Shown: piece by piece, positions 24,690-37,723 of the stretch
How the letters are laid out: each line of letters starts with the position of its first letter
How positions within the stretch are numbered: position 1 is the first letter of the stretch
The notes under the pieces: generated by a model
Seen by the model: the letters and a program-made list of their open reading frames with translations, nothing else
Databases searched by the model: none
Told to the model about the DNA's origin: nothing
NCBI GenBank assembly: GCA_020746835.1
Contig: JAGPNK010000020.1
Span: forward strand, 310,001 to 374,000
DNA: 64,000 nt
Direction of reading: 5' to 3'
Source of the DNA: Stachybotrys elegans
Taxonomy: Eukaryota; Ascomycota; Sordariomycetes; Hypocreales; Stachybotryaceae
Translations under genes and position numbers: made by a program

Positions 24690-26196
24690 AGGCGGTTCAA
24701 AGAGCTCTATGACTGACTGCTCGTCCCTCCTAAGGGCCGGCTGCTTGGCTGCGCTCTAGTTCATTCCTCATCCTCTACTCCGGGGACAAGCTCGGCTCAG
24801 CGTGGAATGCCTTCAGGGGGGGTGGTGAAGGGTGAGCCATGTATTGGTACGAAGGTTGCTTCTGATCTATTAGGATCTTGGCGAAATGGAGTTCTTTTTA
24901 CAACAACCACCGCAGGGGATACGGAATCTAGGTGGTCTGCAGAACACATAACGCCTTTAATGATTGCAACGATGGGAAATGGATAACACGAGGAAATAAC
25001 ATCGGATTAGTTAAAAAGCAGAAAACAGTAAAAAAAAAGAGAACTGAAGAGAACACTCGAATAACTCAAACGATAATTGTTTGGTACACCATGACAGGGA
25101 AACCACACTATGATTTGATTAGATATTCACCAACATATGTACGTCTAAGCCAGTTCAATGTGGTAAATATCTGTTAGGATGAATATGCCCAAAGAGACAG
25201 GAGATTGGTAAGGGGAGAGAGAGCACCGCATAGCCCGCAGACCATTATCCAGGCGAGGCCGCCCGGATGCCATCACCACCCGCCTGATGGTCCTCCGCGG
25301 GTGGCGTGCCGATATCCCATGACATGCGATAAGAGACGACAGCAATCTCGCGTTGAGACACCCGGTGATCACATTCTGATCCTGGCCGGCAATCAGTCTT
25401 CCCCTTGTACGTCCAGCCACCCTTCGTTCCAGCGGCAGCAACAGGATGGTGTGTGAGACAGCCTTGTTTCTCCCAGGGACTCGCAAGGGATGCGAGTGCG
25501 TGTGGGGTCTATGATGGGCGCTCGCGCTCCTCACACGCAGCTCATTTTCTCAGCAACGCGAGGGAGGAGGCAGCCCAGCCAAGTGGGTGTGGGAGCAACA
25601 CGAGTCAAGTCATGATGGACAAGACGAGCGCTGAGGTAGGGATATTGCTTTTGATCACCATCGAGCGTGCAAATCATCATGCCTGCCGCCTCACAATGCC
25701 AAGGAAAGAAGCCAAAGGACTAGGAGACAATAGCAGCATGGGACAAAGCAACGCCTCACACTATCATTTCAAGGGGTGAACCACCAGGCACCCTCACTCT
25801 GTATGTCTGTCTCTGTCTGCCTGCCTGCCTGCCTGTACGTCTTTCTCTACCCTGGATACGTGTGCTTGCCATGCACATTTTGCTAGACCGTCATAAAACG
25901 TGACAAAAAAGCTCCTGGTGATCGGGGGATGGGGACAGACAGCCTATGTCGCTGCCCTCACTTCTCGTGCCGCCCGTCTCTATCCTCTGCGGTTGGTAGC
26001 AGCTAGTTCGGCTTCCCCCCTTTCCCCCATCTCCCCTTCTCTGAATGAGCGCTTTGACCGCTCCGGTTCAGCCTCATTGACGCTCTATCTTCTGACTATC
26101 CGCCAACAACAAGCAGCCTGCTCCTGGCTAGCTTCCTCTGACATGATAACCACCCCTGCTTACCACCTGAAAGTCAACGCTCAGCTCCCAGACCTA
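24690..26196. other. Intergenic region, 3' flanks of two convergent genes
   Basis: Sequence between the 211-residue gene (+) and coatomer gamma (-). The part at 24900-25180 is AT-richer and holds an AAAAAAAAGAGAACTGAAGAG-type tract, consistent with a 3' flank. TGCC/CTGC repeats occur at about 25815-25840. No coding feature is supported. Confidence 0.5.
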
Positions 26197-29187
26197 CTAA
26201 GCCACCGACGCGATAACCAGTGCGGCCACACCCTCTTCCTCGCTCCTGACCGTAATCTTCATGGTGACGCCCGACTTGGAGGAGTAAGCCATACGAATGC
26301 TCGACACCACGCGTCCACCATTGACAGTCTTGCCAAGAAGCTTCAGTGTGTGTGTGGTCTGGTTCACTGGTACGTCGGTGCCATCCAGCGGCTGCAGCGA
26401 TAGCGTCTTTGCGAGTTGCTCGGTTGCATCTATCAATTCGAGTTAGCACTGTTATCGCACGAGAGAACGTCTGATACATACCAGCAATGCCCTTCATTCC
26501 GCTCAGCTGCAACGTCTCCTCTGCCTCCTCTCCAGAGGCACCAATCTGCTCCCAGAGATGGTTGAAGTTGCTGGCAAATGTAGGGATGATGTAGTCGCTG
26601 CCGGCCAGATCAAACTCGGCCACCTCGTATTCGTCGTCGTAGCCAGTGTCCTCGGGCTCGCCCGTGGATGGATCAATCTCCTTGCTGGTGAACTTGAGAA
26701 TGTTGGAGAAGCTGGACACAGGCAGGGATCCCTCGCCGCCGAGCTTTTTGAATGCTACGTAGACCTTGCCAGGCTCGTCCGTAGCAAGCTTCTCTGCCTG
26801 GATGATGAAGACTTCCTCGAGCTCCTCCTCCTCGGCAGGGGTAGCTACCACCGACACGTTCTCTAGCACGGTATCCGGAAGCGTGTTCTTGACTTCGTAC
26901 TGCAGCACAATGTGCTCCTTGAAGATGTGTTTTACCACGCTAACAACATACTCGGTCTCGGCCTCGGTGAGCTCAACCACAGGTGACGACTTGACAACGC
27001 TGCCAAACTCTTGCATCTCCGGGATTTGCATAAGCTCCTGGGCGTAGCGCTGCGCCTGGGCAGTTGCCGATGCAGCAGCCTCGGCACCGGTGGCCGAGGG
27101 CTTGTTGGCGTTGGCCTTGGGGGGCTTGATGGTGGGTGCGGTAGCGGTGAGCTTCTTGGTACGATCCTCTGCATCTGCCTGCTCCCGGGTGACCACGGGG
27201 ATCTTGGTGATGTCGAATGGGTCGTCAAAGGTCGACTTGTCCTCAGATGAAACATAGAGAACGAGCTGGTGCTCAAAGAAGGGTAGGGAGAACATGTTTT
27301 CTACAAACGGTGAGTCAGGGGTCTTTCACGGAGGGAAGGTTGCATACCATTCTTGACAAAGTTGGCGGCCATTTCGTCGTCCTCCTCGGCCATGAGCTTC
27401 AGGTTAAGAGCAGCGCGATCTCGGACCTCGTCATCGACATCATCCAGACAGCGGGTGAGAAGGACCTTGACGCTGCTCTTGACATCTGGATCCTTCTGGC
27501 CGACACCAAACTTGGCCAGTGCAGTAACGGCTGCCGCTCGGACGATGGCGTTCTCAAGAACGACACGGTTGTAGATATATCGAATGTACTTGGTAGGCTG
27601 AGCAGTCTTGGGTCCCTCAAGTCCGATGAGGTGGATGATACGGACGGCAAGCTTAGTAAATTCGCAGTCCTCGATAAACTCGCACAGGTGGGCCAGAGCC
27701 TCCTCCTTGGAATCGGGAACAAACTTGATGAGGTCAAACATGCTCTCAACGACAGCCCGCTTGAACTCGTAGCCACCCTCGTCGCGCAGGATGCCGCTCA
27801 GGAAGGTCAGCATGCCAGCCTGCTTACTGGGGAACTTGAGGCACAGGGTTCGGATGGCCTCGACGATGGTGATCTTGAACTCGTCGGTGATTTCCGACAT
27901 GAAGCCGGAAATCTGCTTCATCAAGCGGTCTACGCTCGCCTCGGTACCGGTCTTGAGGAGGGTGGTGATGGCAAAGGTAGCAATCGAGCGGTTGCTGTTG
28001 GAGATGAGGAGCTCGATATCGGGGTTGCAAGCGCTGACGGCAGTGGGCTTGAAGGAGGCGAAGTTGTGGAGGATTCGGAGGGCGGCGAACTTGGTGACGG
28101 CGCGAGGAGATGTCAGGAAGAGCTGCAGAACATGTACGGCCTGGGAGACCTCGGCGTCGGTTACATCCCTCATGTCGCAGATGGCCTTGGCAGCCTCGAA
28201 GTTGACCATCTCGCTCTTGTGTCGCAGCCAGCCATCGAGCAGCTGCATCATGGGCTTCCTCAGAGAGGCATCGTCCTCGGCCAGCTGTGCAGCCAACCGC
28301 ACCAGCATCATGAGGGCGGCCGGGTTCTTAACCGCACCAGCAGCACCAAACTGCTGGACCATCTTGACGAGGGCCATTCGATCGTGAGAGCGCATCTGGT
28401 AGAGGAGTCCGATGGCGTGGTACTGCGTCATGGTGGAGTTGTTCATGGGCATCTGGCCGGAGGAGGAGGAGAAGCCCAGGGAGAAGCCACCGCCCGACTT
28501 GGTCGAGGCAGCGGCCTCCTGAGTCTCGCTCTGCCACCTGCGGACGACATCCTTGGCGATGGGGAGCAGGTGGTAAGACGACACGAGAGCGGCAGAAGAT
28601 ACGGACGGGTTCTTATCCACAATCGCAGTCTTCATCACTCGCTCGATCGATTGGACAGTGGTAGCCTGCAATTGTGTCAGCTGGCCGCATGCAAGCAGGT
28701 ATTGGGCGGTCAGGGCCAGCCTACGTCGATGATGCGGCACAATGCTCGGAGGGCATTGGGTCTGTATATAGCATCGCTTCCACCTCCCGTGTCCTTCATG
28801 ACGGTACTCGTGACCATGATAATGTCCTGGGCTGATGTGGCCAGCTCCTTGATGACGAGCATGACCATCTGGCGGAGACTGGCATCTTTGTTCTGGAAGA
28901 GCTTGGAGATTCCGAAGAAGAGGGTGGTGGCTTCGTTGCTGGGGAAGGTCTCTCCGGTGTAGAGGAGGAGGGCGATCTTGGTGAGGAGGATGCGGCATTG
29001 GCGAGGCTGGATAGGAGAGCTGTTGAATAGTCGTGCTGTCCTCGAGTTTTAGCTCGGGGTGCTTGGCTGAGGGGGGGGCATCTGGCCAGCAGCAGCAATT
29101 GCGGCGCTCACCTTCTTGAAAGACTTGGGTACGGTCCACCTTGACCAGACCCAGGTCTGCGTCCTCGTCCTTCTTGCCGAAGTTCAT
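26197..29187 (-). CDS. SEC21: Coatomer subunit gamma (COPI coat), 918 aa
   Basis: Gamma-COP is a large subunit of the COPI coat that drives retrograde transport from Golgi to ER. It binds cargo tails and ARF-GAP. Exons are 29187-29112, 29035-28725, 28665-27348, 27300-26482 and 26429-26197; the phases agree and give 919 codons including the stop, the normal family length. The start MNFGKKDEDADLGLVKVDRT is the typical N-terminus, and the exon 1-2 joint gives QEARLFNSSPIQPRQCR. The N-terminal half is the adaptin-like HEAT-repeat trunk. A linker rich in Lys, Pro and Ala follows (about residues 600-640), and then the C-terminal appendage domain, ending SEEEGVAALVIASVA. ATP12 lies divergently 0.68 kb away, so the two may share a promoter region. 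Confidence 0.96.
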
Positions 29188-29870
29188 GGTGGGCGACGTT
29201 GGGGGGAATGAGACGGGTGTCGCGGGAGTTTGAACGACTACCTACAAGTGTAGCGGAATCACCACGTTGCGTTGGCGGATGGGCTCAGGGATGGACAGGT
29301 GGTATCACGTGATTTCAAGTTTCACCCCACCACTTACGGTTTACAGCCAGGAACCTTGGGGGTTCTTTGCAACCTGGCAGCAACTGGGGCGCAGCTGTGA
29401 GCTCGACGTGCCATAAACCTTGAGATGCGGTGAATGAGGAGAGTAGATTTGTTGCACGGAACTACCATGGCGACAATGGCATCTCAAGATACATACTTAG
29501 GTAGGTACTTTGAGAGGTCGATACAAAGGCACTAGTGGTGATAGTGATGGATCCACAGACTCCTGAAATAGCGAATCAAAGGGTCTAGTAAAGAACAGCA
29601 AGATGCAGAGGCTGTGTATTCATGGGGTTGTCCAATACAATTTGCTCAATATACGGCCCATGAAATATAGTCGGAAGCACCAAAAATCATAGAGAACCAC
29701 AGATATCCCAAGTATAGGACAACTGGCAATCAATTGCACGTAGGCGGTGACCAAGATTGGGTTAGCGTCCCTCGGTCAAGAGCTTCTCACCGCTCACCGA
29801 GAACAGCTTTGTCCCCGTCACCGTGAATTTTCCCTCCCGCTCACATCGAGTCCTCGCACCGCCATCCACC
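29188..29870. promoter_or_regulatory. Divergent promoter region of SEC21 and ATP12
   Basis: A 683-bp spacer between two divergently transcribed housekeeping genes. It contains a TTAGGTAGGTACTTTGAG word near 29499, one of the TAGG/GGTAC words repeated in this window. I see no clear TATA box for either gene, as is usual for constitutively expressed fungal genes. A shared bidirectional promoter is an inference from geometry. Confidence 0.5.
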
Positions 29871-31046
29871 ATGAATTCCACCTCGCAACTCGCCCTGCGG
29901 CTCCAGTCGCGGGTCGCCGCCGCTCCTAAACTCCTGCGCCCGATCCACACCACGGCCCTGCGCGCAGCAAATGTCGGCACAACCGTCGGGGCCGGCCCTC
30001 CGCCTAAGCCACCCGTCCCTGAGGCTGGCGCCGTCCACGAGCGCGTTGCCCGCCGCCGCAAGCAGGCCGAGATGCTGAAGAATGCAAGGGACATCCGCTC
30101 TGCACAGAGTAACAAGAGCAGCGGGCTGAAGAGGAGGTTCTGGAAGGATGTCAGTGTCGTGGTCAATGATGGTACGTTGGAGCCTCCTTGGCACTCTAGA
30201 AAGCTGCAATGACTTGGGTTCTGCAAAATACTGACAACATCCCAAGGCGCCCTACAGGTGAACCTCGATTCCCGACCATTGAGACACCCTTTGACCAAGG
30301 AGGTCATCCGACTCCCCGTCTCGAAGCAGAATCTCGCAACCGCACTGGCGTTCGAGTGGGATGTCTTATCATCAGCACAGCAGGCGACCAAGCAGCACCT
30401 GATTCCCCTCACCAGTCTCATCTGCCGAGGCATTGATATCATGGCCGACGACGCCGCTGCCACCCCCGAGGCCTCCAAGATCCGAACCACCATTGCCGCC
30501 GCCCTGCTACGATACCTGGATACAGACTCGCTGCTCTGCTGGGCGCCCCCGGCCGGCGAGCATGACCTGATAAACGAGGCGGGCGAGTCGCTTCGGGACG
30601 TCCAGAAGCGCACGGCCGACGACATTTCGTCCTTCATGACAACCCACGTCTGGCCAGGAATCCGGATCGAGCCCGTGCTGGACGGCCATTCCATCTTCCC
30701 CAAGACGCAGGCCGAGGGCGTGCGCGAGGTGATCCAGGGCTGGATCGCCGGCCTCGACGCCTGGGAGATTGCCGGCCTCGAGCGCGCCGTGCTCGCCGGC
30801 AAGAGCCTCGTGGTCGCGGCGCGGTTCATCGCGGAATGGAGCGAGGGCCAGGCCGGCGTGCGACGCACCGACGCGGGTGACGTGTTCACCATCGAGCATG
30901 CCGCCAAGGCGACAAATCTGGAGGTGGATTGGCAGGCGCAGCAGTGGGGCGAGGTGGACGACACTCACGATGTGAACCGAGAGGATGTTCGACGCCAGCT
31001 CGGCAGCGTACTGCTGCTTATCTCTGGCACGAAGCAAAGCTCGTAG
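29871..31046 (+). CDS. ATP12: ATP12, mitochondrial F1-ATPase assembly chaperone, 366 aa
   Basis: ATP12 (ATPAF2 in animals) binds free F1 alpha subunit in the mitochondrial matrix and is needed to assemble the F1 sector of ATP synthase. Exon 1 is 29871-30171, the intron is 30172-30246 and exon 2 is 30247-31046, giving 367 codons including the stop. The N-terminus (MNSTSQLALRLQSRVAAAPK) is rich in Arg, Ala and Ser and lacks acids, as expected for a matrix presequence. Family blocks are visible: RRFWKDVSVVVNDGALQVNLD across the intron (split here as RRFWKDVSVVVND and GALQVNLD), SRPLRHPLTKE, ALAFEWD, LLRYLDTDSLLCWAPP, and the late block LVVAARFIAEWSEGQ. An ATG at 29823 in the same frame would add 16 residues; 29871 gives a better presequence and follows an ACC context. 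Confidence 0.93.
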
Positions 31047-31197
31047 GATGAGCTTGGATGCCATCATGTACTAGGCTGTTCGAGTTCGGCCATGCTGTAT
31101 AAGAATATATGTAGACTAGAAGCGGGAACACAATCACTTTGATCCTAACATTACATGGCTATTTATATTTCCGTACACACATGAGCTAATATCCTCA

Positions 31198-33232
31198 CTA
31201 GCTCACATACCATGATGAAGAGTCCCGGTCAAACTTCATAATGTCTACCGGGCCTTCATCTGTTGCCCACCAGACAATATCTGGATCACCATCAAGTACC
31301 AGCCTACGCCATCCATCAACAACACCATCCTTGGCCTCCTCGACCTCTGCGGGAACAGTGCTGAACTGTACTTCTATCGAGCGGTTCTCTGGATCCGAAG
31401 CGTCGACCCGGCGTACAAATACAGACTTGGGACGCTCCATCAGCTCGCTGTCCTCCCAGCCATAGCACGACCCGAGCGCCTCCATGGCGCCGCTCTCGTA
31501 GTACAGGATGACGCCAGTACATTGCCGATCGCGCGGCCATCGCGGCTGAGGCCGTGGTCTATAGAAAACTCGGGTCTGGCATACACCGGACATGGGTGCC
31601 GTTGTGAAATAGTGCGAGCCATCCTGCGAAGGCATGGGGAACTGAGTCGCCCAGTCCCAGGGGATCCGAAAGGAGAAGTCGTCCGATGGGTCAGGGTCGG
31701 TGCAGATGGCGGCGAAGTTTGCATCCGGGACGGAGAGATCGTGGTACGGAAGGATGAGGTGCGAGGGAGTGGTCGTGGCGACCTGTGCCAGAGTCACGCC
31801 CGTGTTGCTGGGGTGGATGTAGTCGCCGAGGCGCAGGACACGTTCAATGTTGGTCCTCAGCTGTATCACCATGTCAGCGCAGGCATTGCGTAGAGGGCTA
31901 GAGGAGTCTCACAATCAGAGTGTGGCTACATTGTGGTCTGTTGTGATGGTCCATGAAGCGCACGCATATCGAGTCGATGAACTCGCCGTCAGCGAGCGGA
32001 TAGTAGATTGGTGTAAAGGTCTTCCTCTCGCTCGGACGGACGTATTCCTGAACCGGGGGCGTAGCATCTCGATCCTTGTCGTTTGCATAGTGCGGCTGGA
32101 TCCAGTAGCATCTCCCATTGTGGCAAAAGGCCGTGATGCCCGTCAAGCCTGCCAAGGGGACAGATCGTGCCAGGGAGGGAACCCGCCACTTCTCGTTCCA
32201 GCTGAACGAGCCGCTGGGAGGTGACGGATCTTGCCAGACATGAATCTGCTTGCTGGAGATGATGCGCATGGATTTCCCCTAGTCAAATTAGTTGAGCGGT
32301 CATTGCTTAGAGGCTTCTGCGAACCTTGATCAAGACAGTGGCATCAAGGAAGTCGTCAATCTTCTCCAAGGCGAACCACTTTGCCTTGAGAGAATCTCCA
32401 TCCTCTTGATGGAGTCTATCGATGAGCTCGAATTGGCTTGCACCGAAGCCGTCGAGCCTAAGTCTGAATCGGGTGCTGTCAGAAGGAGGCGTGCCTCTGC
32501 TAGGTTGTCCTCCGCGGGTCCAGGCGGCCATGGTTGGTAGAGGGAAGGCTTTCACGGGAGCATTGTCGGGCACCATGCGTCGGAAGAGGCGTCGCCGATA
32601 GAGCGCCCGGAGAGGCATCCAATATCTCTCATGGTTCGAGTATCTGGCAATGAAGACGCGGAGCTCCCGCGGCAAGACGGACAAGTGGTAGGCGGTGGAG
32701 TCTGCGTCGACAGGCAGATTGTCTAGGAAATTGATGTCTTCACAGGACGAGTCGTGGTATTGCGGCCGTGGCAGCGTGCGCGTCCAGAGGCCCATGTTCC
32801 ATACTTCCTGTGTGCTGAGCTTCTCTTCATTGCTGATGACGTGGAAGCAGTCAATATGGTAGATGACCATCTCCTCTTCGGCAGGATGCACCTTGTTGCA
32901 TGCAGGACGGCGGCACGGGCTAGCTAGAGTGGATGTCCGGTTCCTCTGGTATAGGACGATGGGGCTGTGATCGGACTTGGCCTCGTCCACATGGGGGTAT
33001 TGGAAGCCAAGGGTATATGTGTTCCACCTGGACGATGCCCAGTCGCCCACAACTATGCTTGTTAGTGACGGAGGCGATAGAGTAGGATTTAGCTGGCCTT
33101 ACTTGCAGCGACCTTCTCGTCGGGCCATATAGGGAAACGGCAGAAGACGCAGAAGTTGTTGCCCAGAGGGAAGCAGATGAGTCCTTTGTTCTTCTCATGG
33201 CTGGGTTGCACATCTCCTTCAATCAACTCCAT
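31198..33232 (-). CDS. Unrecognised four-exon protein, 628 aa
   Basis: I do not recognise the function. Exons are 33232-33103, 33052-32325, 32278-31913 and 31860-31198; all phases fit and give 629 codons including the stop, which strongly supports one real gene. The N-terminus holds a Cys cluster (CFPLGNNFCVFCRFPIWPDE, residues about 20-39) that could be a small metal site, together with a later CRRPACNKVH. The middle (about 95-290) contains an LPRELRVF-type helix followed by a basic stretch (RALYRRRLFRRMV). The C-terminal half (about 290-628) looks beta-rich, with repeated short strands and motifs such as CHNGRCYWIQPHY, IDSICVRFMDH and VVLYYESGAMEALG-like text (read here as ILYYESGAMEALG). 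This suggests a lectin- or propeller-like fold, but that is inference. It has no signal peptide and no membrane segment. It converges on ATP12 with a gap of about 150 bp. Confidence 0.75.
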
Positions 33233-33690
33233 GGTGGCACTGTGTCTTGACAAGGTAGATATCTATAGAGGATGTGTGGATGAAGGGTTATCGTGGGTAT
33301 AATTGGGATGGTTTGATTGAGGAAGAAGTTGAAGTATGTGGGAGAGAAGAGGAAGAGGGGGAGGGGAACCCATATGTCGAATAGGTAAGGAGGTAAGAAT
33401 TAAGGTAAGCGAGCATATGAGCACGTTATCTTATTGATGGCTAATCTTGGACGCACCCGAGCCGCAACCGCCTTGATAGGCTGAGACGTGCAGGGGACAG
33501 GCTGCTTCCTCATCACCAGCTAATGTACTATGTAGGTAGACGCGGGACAGGGCAGACGGCAATGCGGTGCGTGATTTCCCCTTCGACCGTCCAACGCATG
33601 AGGGCAGTGAGACATGGACAGCCTCGCCGCAGTCGCACGGGATACACGGATGTGGCGGGGGGTGTACAGAAGCCAATGTCAAGTTGCGGT

Positions 33691-33717
33691 GTGTGTGTGT
33701 GCGTGTGTGTGTGTATG
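33691..33717 (+). repeat. (GT)n microsatellite
   Basis: GTGTGTGTGTGCGTGTGTGTGTGT followed by ATGC. Noncoding simple repeat. Confidence 0.85.
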
Positions 33718-33956
33718 CATTATTACTGAGTTATTACTATGTGCAATTGAGTGGATTGGCCCGTTCTGGATGAAACATGAAACAGCGGCGACTTGTTTGA
33801 ACATGACGCCCGTATTACTCTCATGCTCACGCACTCGCACACACAAAGATGCACCGCAACGGAATGGACCCTTGTATCATCGTCTTGCTTTGATCGAGGC
33901 TGTCCTAGACCCAGCTGCATGTGCCAAGGACTTTTCTCGGAGATGGGGACGTGGCC

Positions 33957-33980
33957 ATGGACATGGACATGGACATGGAC
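33957..33980 (+). repeat. Four exact ATGGAC hexamers
   Basis: Four perfect tandem ATGGAC units are followed by related AGGTAC and AGGTAGAGGT words. A hexamer repeat keeps frame and makes a fake Met-Asp frame; no protein family is seen around it. Confidence 0.9.
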
Positions 33981-34354
33981 AGGTACAGGTAGAGGTAGAG
34001 GTGGGTGGAGGACTGGAGGATCAGCCTACGCTACAACTGCAGCTTACCGTTGTCCTTGTCTGTGGTGGCTTGCATCCTTCTCGCCCTCTCAAGAAAATAT
34101 GAGGCGGCTGTCCCTACGCCACAAAGCACGTCACCAGGATGTCATCGTGTCCTCTCCTTGTCTCTCCCTCCATGCCAGAGGGAACAGACAGACAGAGAGG
34201 GGGATATGCCCGTCACTTGTCAATCATTTCCTCTTATCGCCTGTCCAGCGCACCAGCAAGACGGGCCCGAGAAACGCGGGCGGCTTTGCAGATCATGGCT
34301 CCATCCATCTCAGCTCGACATGGGCTCTGGCACGGCACGGCTATGTACAACCCT

Positions 34355-34367
34355 CCCCCCCCCCCCC
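34355..34367 (+). repeat. Homopolymer of 13 C
   Basis: A run of C, flanked by more C-rich words, in noncoding DNA. Its length is likely to vary or to be miscalled. Confidence 0.85.
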
Positions 34368-37300
34368 TCCATCCCCCCTCCTTGTCCATAGAGCTCCACG
34401 GGTGTGTCCCCAACAGTCACCTGCATCTTCTTCTTCTTCCTCGTCCACTTCGTCTATTCCTTATATTTCATGCCCCTCCTCCACAACTTAAATTAAGGTC
34501 GTCGGGTTTTCTCACGGCTGCTTCGTCCGCGGCCCAGCTCCTCCACGTCCCCACGGCCTCGACCTCCACGGGCAGGATCAACAGTGGAACCTCCCGCACT
34601 TCAGGTGGTCAGAATAGGCTCGCCAAGGCACTAGCCTATGGCCCGAAGCCGAGAGCATCGAAGCGGAGACAGCGTGGAAATAGGGCCTTGGTTGGGGATC
34701 GGGGGGGTTGCATCTGGACCAGGGGAAAAGAATGTCTAGAAGGCAGCGAGAAGCAGGTTAAATGAAACCACAGTATCCCACAAGCTGCCGGCGGGCGTAT
34801 CGCCTGGACAGTGAGCGAAGCAACCAGCCTGGGCCTACAAGGTTCCGGGGTGTTGATCGAGACATCAGAGGCCCAGCCGTGTGCGCAACATCGGACGGAT
34901 GGATGACATGGGTGTCTTGCTGCACTCGACACACTCCTCCTCCAGACAATCCCATCCCAGCAAGTGGCCGAGGTCGCTTCCCAACAATTGTGACTTGTCG
35001 AGAGGACGCGAGAGGTGCATCGCAAGTTGGCCAGTCGCATCTCGCCAGGAAGCCTTTCGGCCTACGAGAAGCGCCCGTTGTGGCCACCTTGCCGAGCGCC
35101 ACCTTGATTGCAACAATCGGTGAGCAGGAAGAACGGAGTGAGCTGAAGAGGAGGAGGGGTGGTTGGCACTCTGTTCCCCCACGCAGGCAAGTAGGTGTGT
35201 ATGGATGGCATTGCGGCCCAGAGCCTGTTCCAGCCCAATGCTAACAGGAGGATTGATAGCGCTGCCTCGCATAATCGAGATCTTCTGCCTTGATGCTTGC
35301 CTGCCGGCTCGAGATTTGCACTTCTAGGCCAAGCCGCGCCAATAGCCTGGGCGCCTGAGCCCAGTTTGGAGGGCACAGTGGCGCCAGCACGCCCCAGGCA
35401 GCAATATGCGAAGCGTCATGATCTAGCCTGTTCGAAGCACCTTGTTTCACGCGTCGTGCCTCTGGACCGCCCTCCTCGCCTTGATAACGAGGTGCGGATC
35501 AGACCGAGGCGAACAAGGAGGGTGCCCGCGAGTGCAGCTTCCGATGGTGGTCGCTTGGGCTTGGTTGGGAGATCGAGATGGTGCTCCACCACACCAGAAG
35601 CATTATGTACCGGATAAACGCAATGTCTGGGGGGTATCGTAGAGCGGCAGCGTGGAAGAATGAGAGGAGGAGTGTCCTCGCCAATGGACCAGCGTGGGCG
35701 TGCCACACATAGCCATTGGAGGGGGGCGAGTTCTCCCTCTTGTGGATATCGGGGGCTCCTGATAAGATAGGAGAGGTGATGCTGAGGAGCGAAACAGGAC
35801 GCCAAGTGCAAGTGATTCCCGGAGACTTGAATCACGGTTCCTCCGGCTCCTCCGGCTGTGGGGCCGGTACTACGGAGGTCGTGATAGCCGGACATCCGCA
35901 CCGGCGCGTACACAGAATGCTCCATGCGGGCCCTCCATCGCATGGGATTGTACTAGAGCCTAATGGAGTTGCAGAAACTCACCTGACCTGTGTAACGTCT
36001 ACCGGCCTGGGTCGGGGACGTAGATCTGTCTTGGGTGTTCCGTATGGTGTGCTCCGGACGGGCAATCACCTCCTGCTTGCGGTGTTTACAAGTGATTGGC
36101 GATGGTCTAATCTCCCATAGGTGCTGGAGAGGCAGTTCTACTCGCATCTTCTACTAGACAACTCACTGTACTCTCCTATACAGTCGCGAGGTATTTCCAT
36201 TCTGACTTTTGTCTTGGGCTCATTCCGGACAACATCGAATAGAATTACGCTCTTTGCCAATCACTTATGTACTAAAAAGCCAAGACTTTGGAAGAAAATG
36301 TGAATATAGAGACGGTACTCCTTGGACATTTACCACATCAATCTAGACAATCTTTATGTTTATACTTCTGCGTGGCCTTGCCAGAATCCCCCATCACATC
36401 TGATGGTCTAGGGTAGCCTCCTGGCAGGTGGTTTGGCTGCTTCGGGTTGCAGGCTTCAATTGAGGATTGAGTAAATGTGTGGGTTTCTCAGAGGTTATTC
36501 CAGACGATACAATGCGGGTTGCTGCTACGTGATATGTCGGTAGCGCTCGTCAACATGACTTGTGTGTTGGTGAACGAACACGTACAGGCTCTGCGGACCA
36601 ACCCGAGAAGCCCTGTACCCACGAGCAGATAGAAACAAGTAGGAATAACGTTATGCTCTTCAATCAAGAGCCGCACTCACAGGTTCAATCTGTCGCAATA
36701 GTTTCATCTTCCTCAAAGTACCCAATCATGCCGGTGTCGGAGAGGAAGCAAGACGAAGGGCTGGTTACGGCGTAGTCGATCACGGAACGACGACGGGGAA
36801 GACAGTGCTCGCTGTATCCTGAGAATATCATCGGTCAAGCCATTGCTATCTGGCTCCGGCCAACGGGTGATGTCAGTTACAGTCTGACGACCCTTTTGTT
36901 GTTTGACTCTGTTCTTTGGTCCTGTGGGCAGCAGGGCAAGGTTCATTGTTCCCGTACACTATTGTCCATTTCCCTCACTGCACGCACCTACTCTGTTATA
37001 TGATCGATCAAGGGTGTGAATACATGAAAAGGGCATCGGAAAGGGCCAATGGCCTATATGAACAGTGGTGGTTACGCCGTTCCACGGGACCAGAACTGAG
37101 TCGGGATAAAAGGATGTTAAGATGACTTCACCCACCCAGTGGCCGGATTCAGAGAGCAACAAGGCGCGGCGAAAACATACCGTGCGCAATTAAGGGACCT
37201 AGGAAACTCGATGCGTGTACGTGCTGTTCATTGACTCTAGCCCTCACGTGTGGTTTGACGAGGCTGGCCTCCAAGGTGCTGGCGAGACCGAGGTGTCGAG

Positions 37301-37707
37301 GTCGGGATACTGTACGCACTGTGATGCCGGCGGAAATCTCGAGACGAGAAGAAACTGGCTCACCCTGTGGTCTGAGTATCTATATGATAGGGCTGAGAGA
37401 GATGCACCTTGCGTGGATATCGCGGTCATTGGGTCTTCAATAGCAATGACAAGCCAAGGTGAAGCGGTGGCGGCCGCCGTGACAGGCGATGAGAAGGGCA
37501 AGACACGCGAGTTTCCAAGGAGTTTATCTCTTAGGATATTGTGCTCTAGCTACTTGTAGTAGAACTACAGACAACTCATGACGTTTCATGAATCCCTGGG
37601 TCTGACCTGTCCCGGGTGTAAGTACACTAATTGAGGCTGTCGAGTGTCTGTATCACCCATGGCCTGTGGGTGTAAATAGTAAAACTGAACCAAGCTAACA
37701 TATCTCT

Positions 37708-37723
37708 TTTTTTTTTTTTTTTG
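37708..37723 (+). repeat. Homopolymer of about 16 T
   Basis: A long T run in the AT-richer part of the gene-free region. It could be a degraded poly(A) tail of an inserted sequence on the minus strand, but no such element is recognisable around it. Confidence 0.8.

Noticed and set aside
27217..28962. 581-codon open frame on the plus strand opposite coatomer gamma
   Set aside because: The coding strand is the minus strand, where five exons join into a known protein. The antisense frame is open only because of codon bias.
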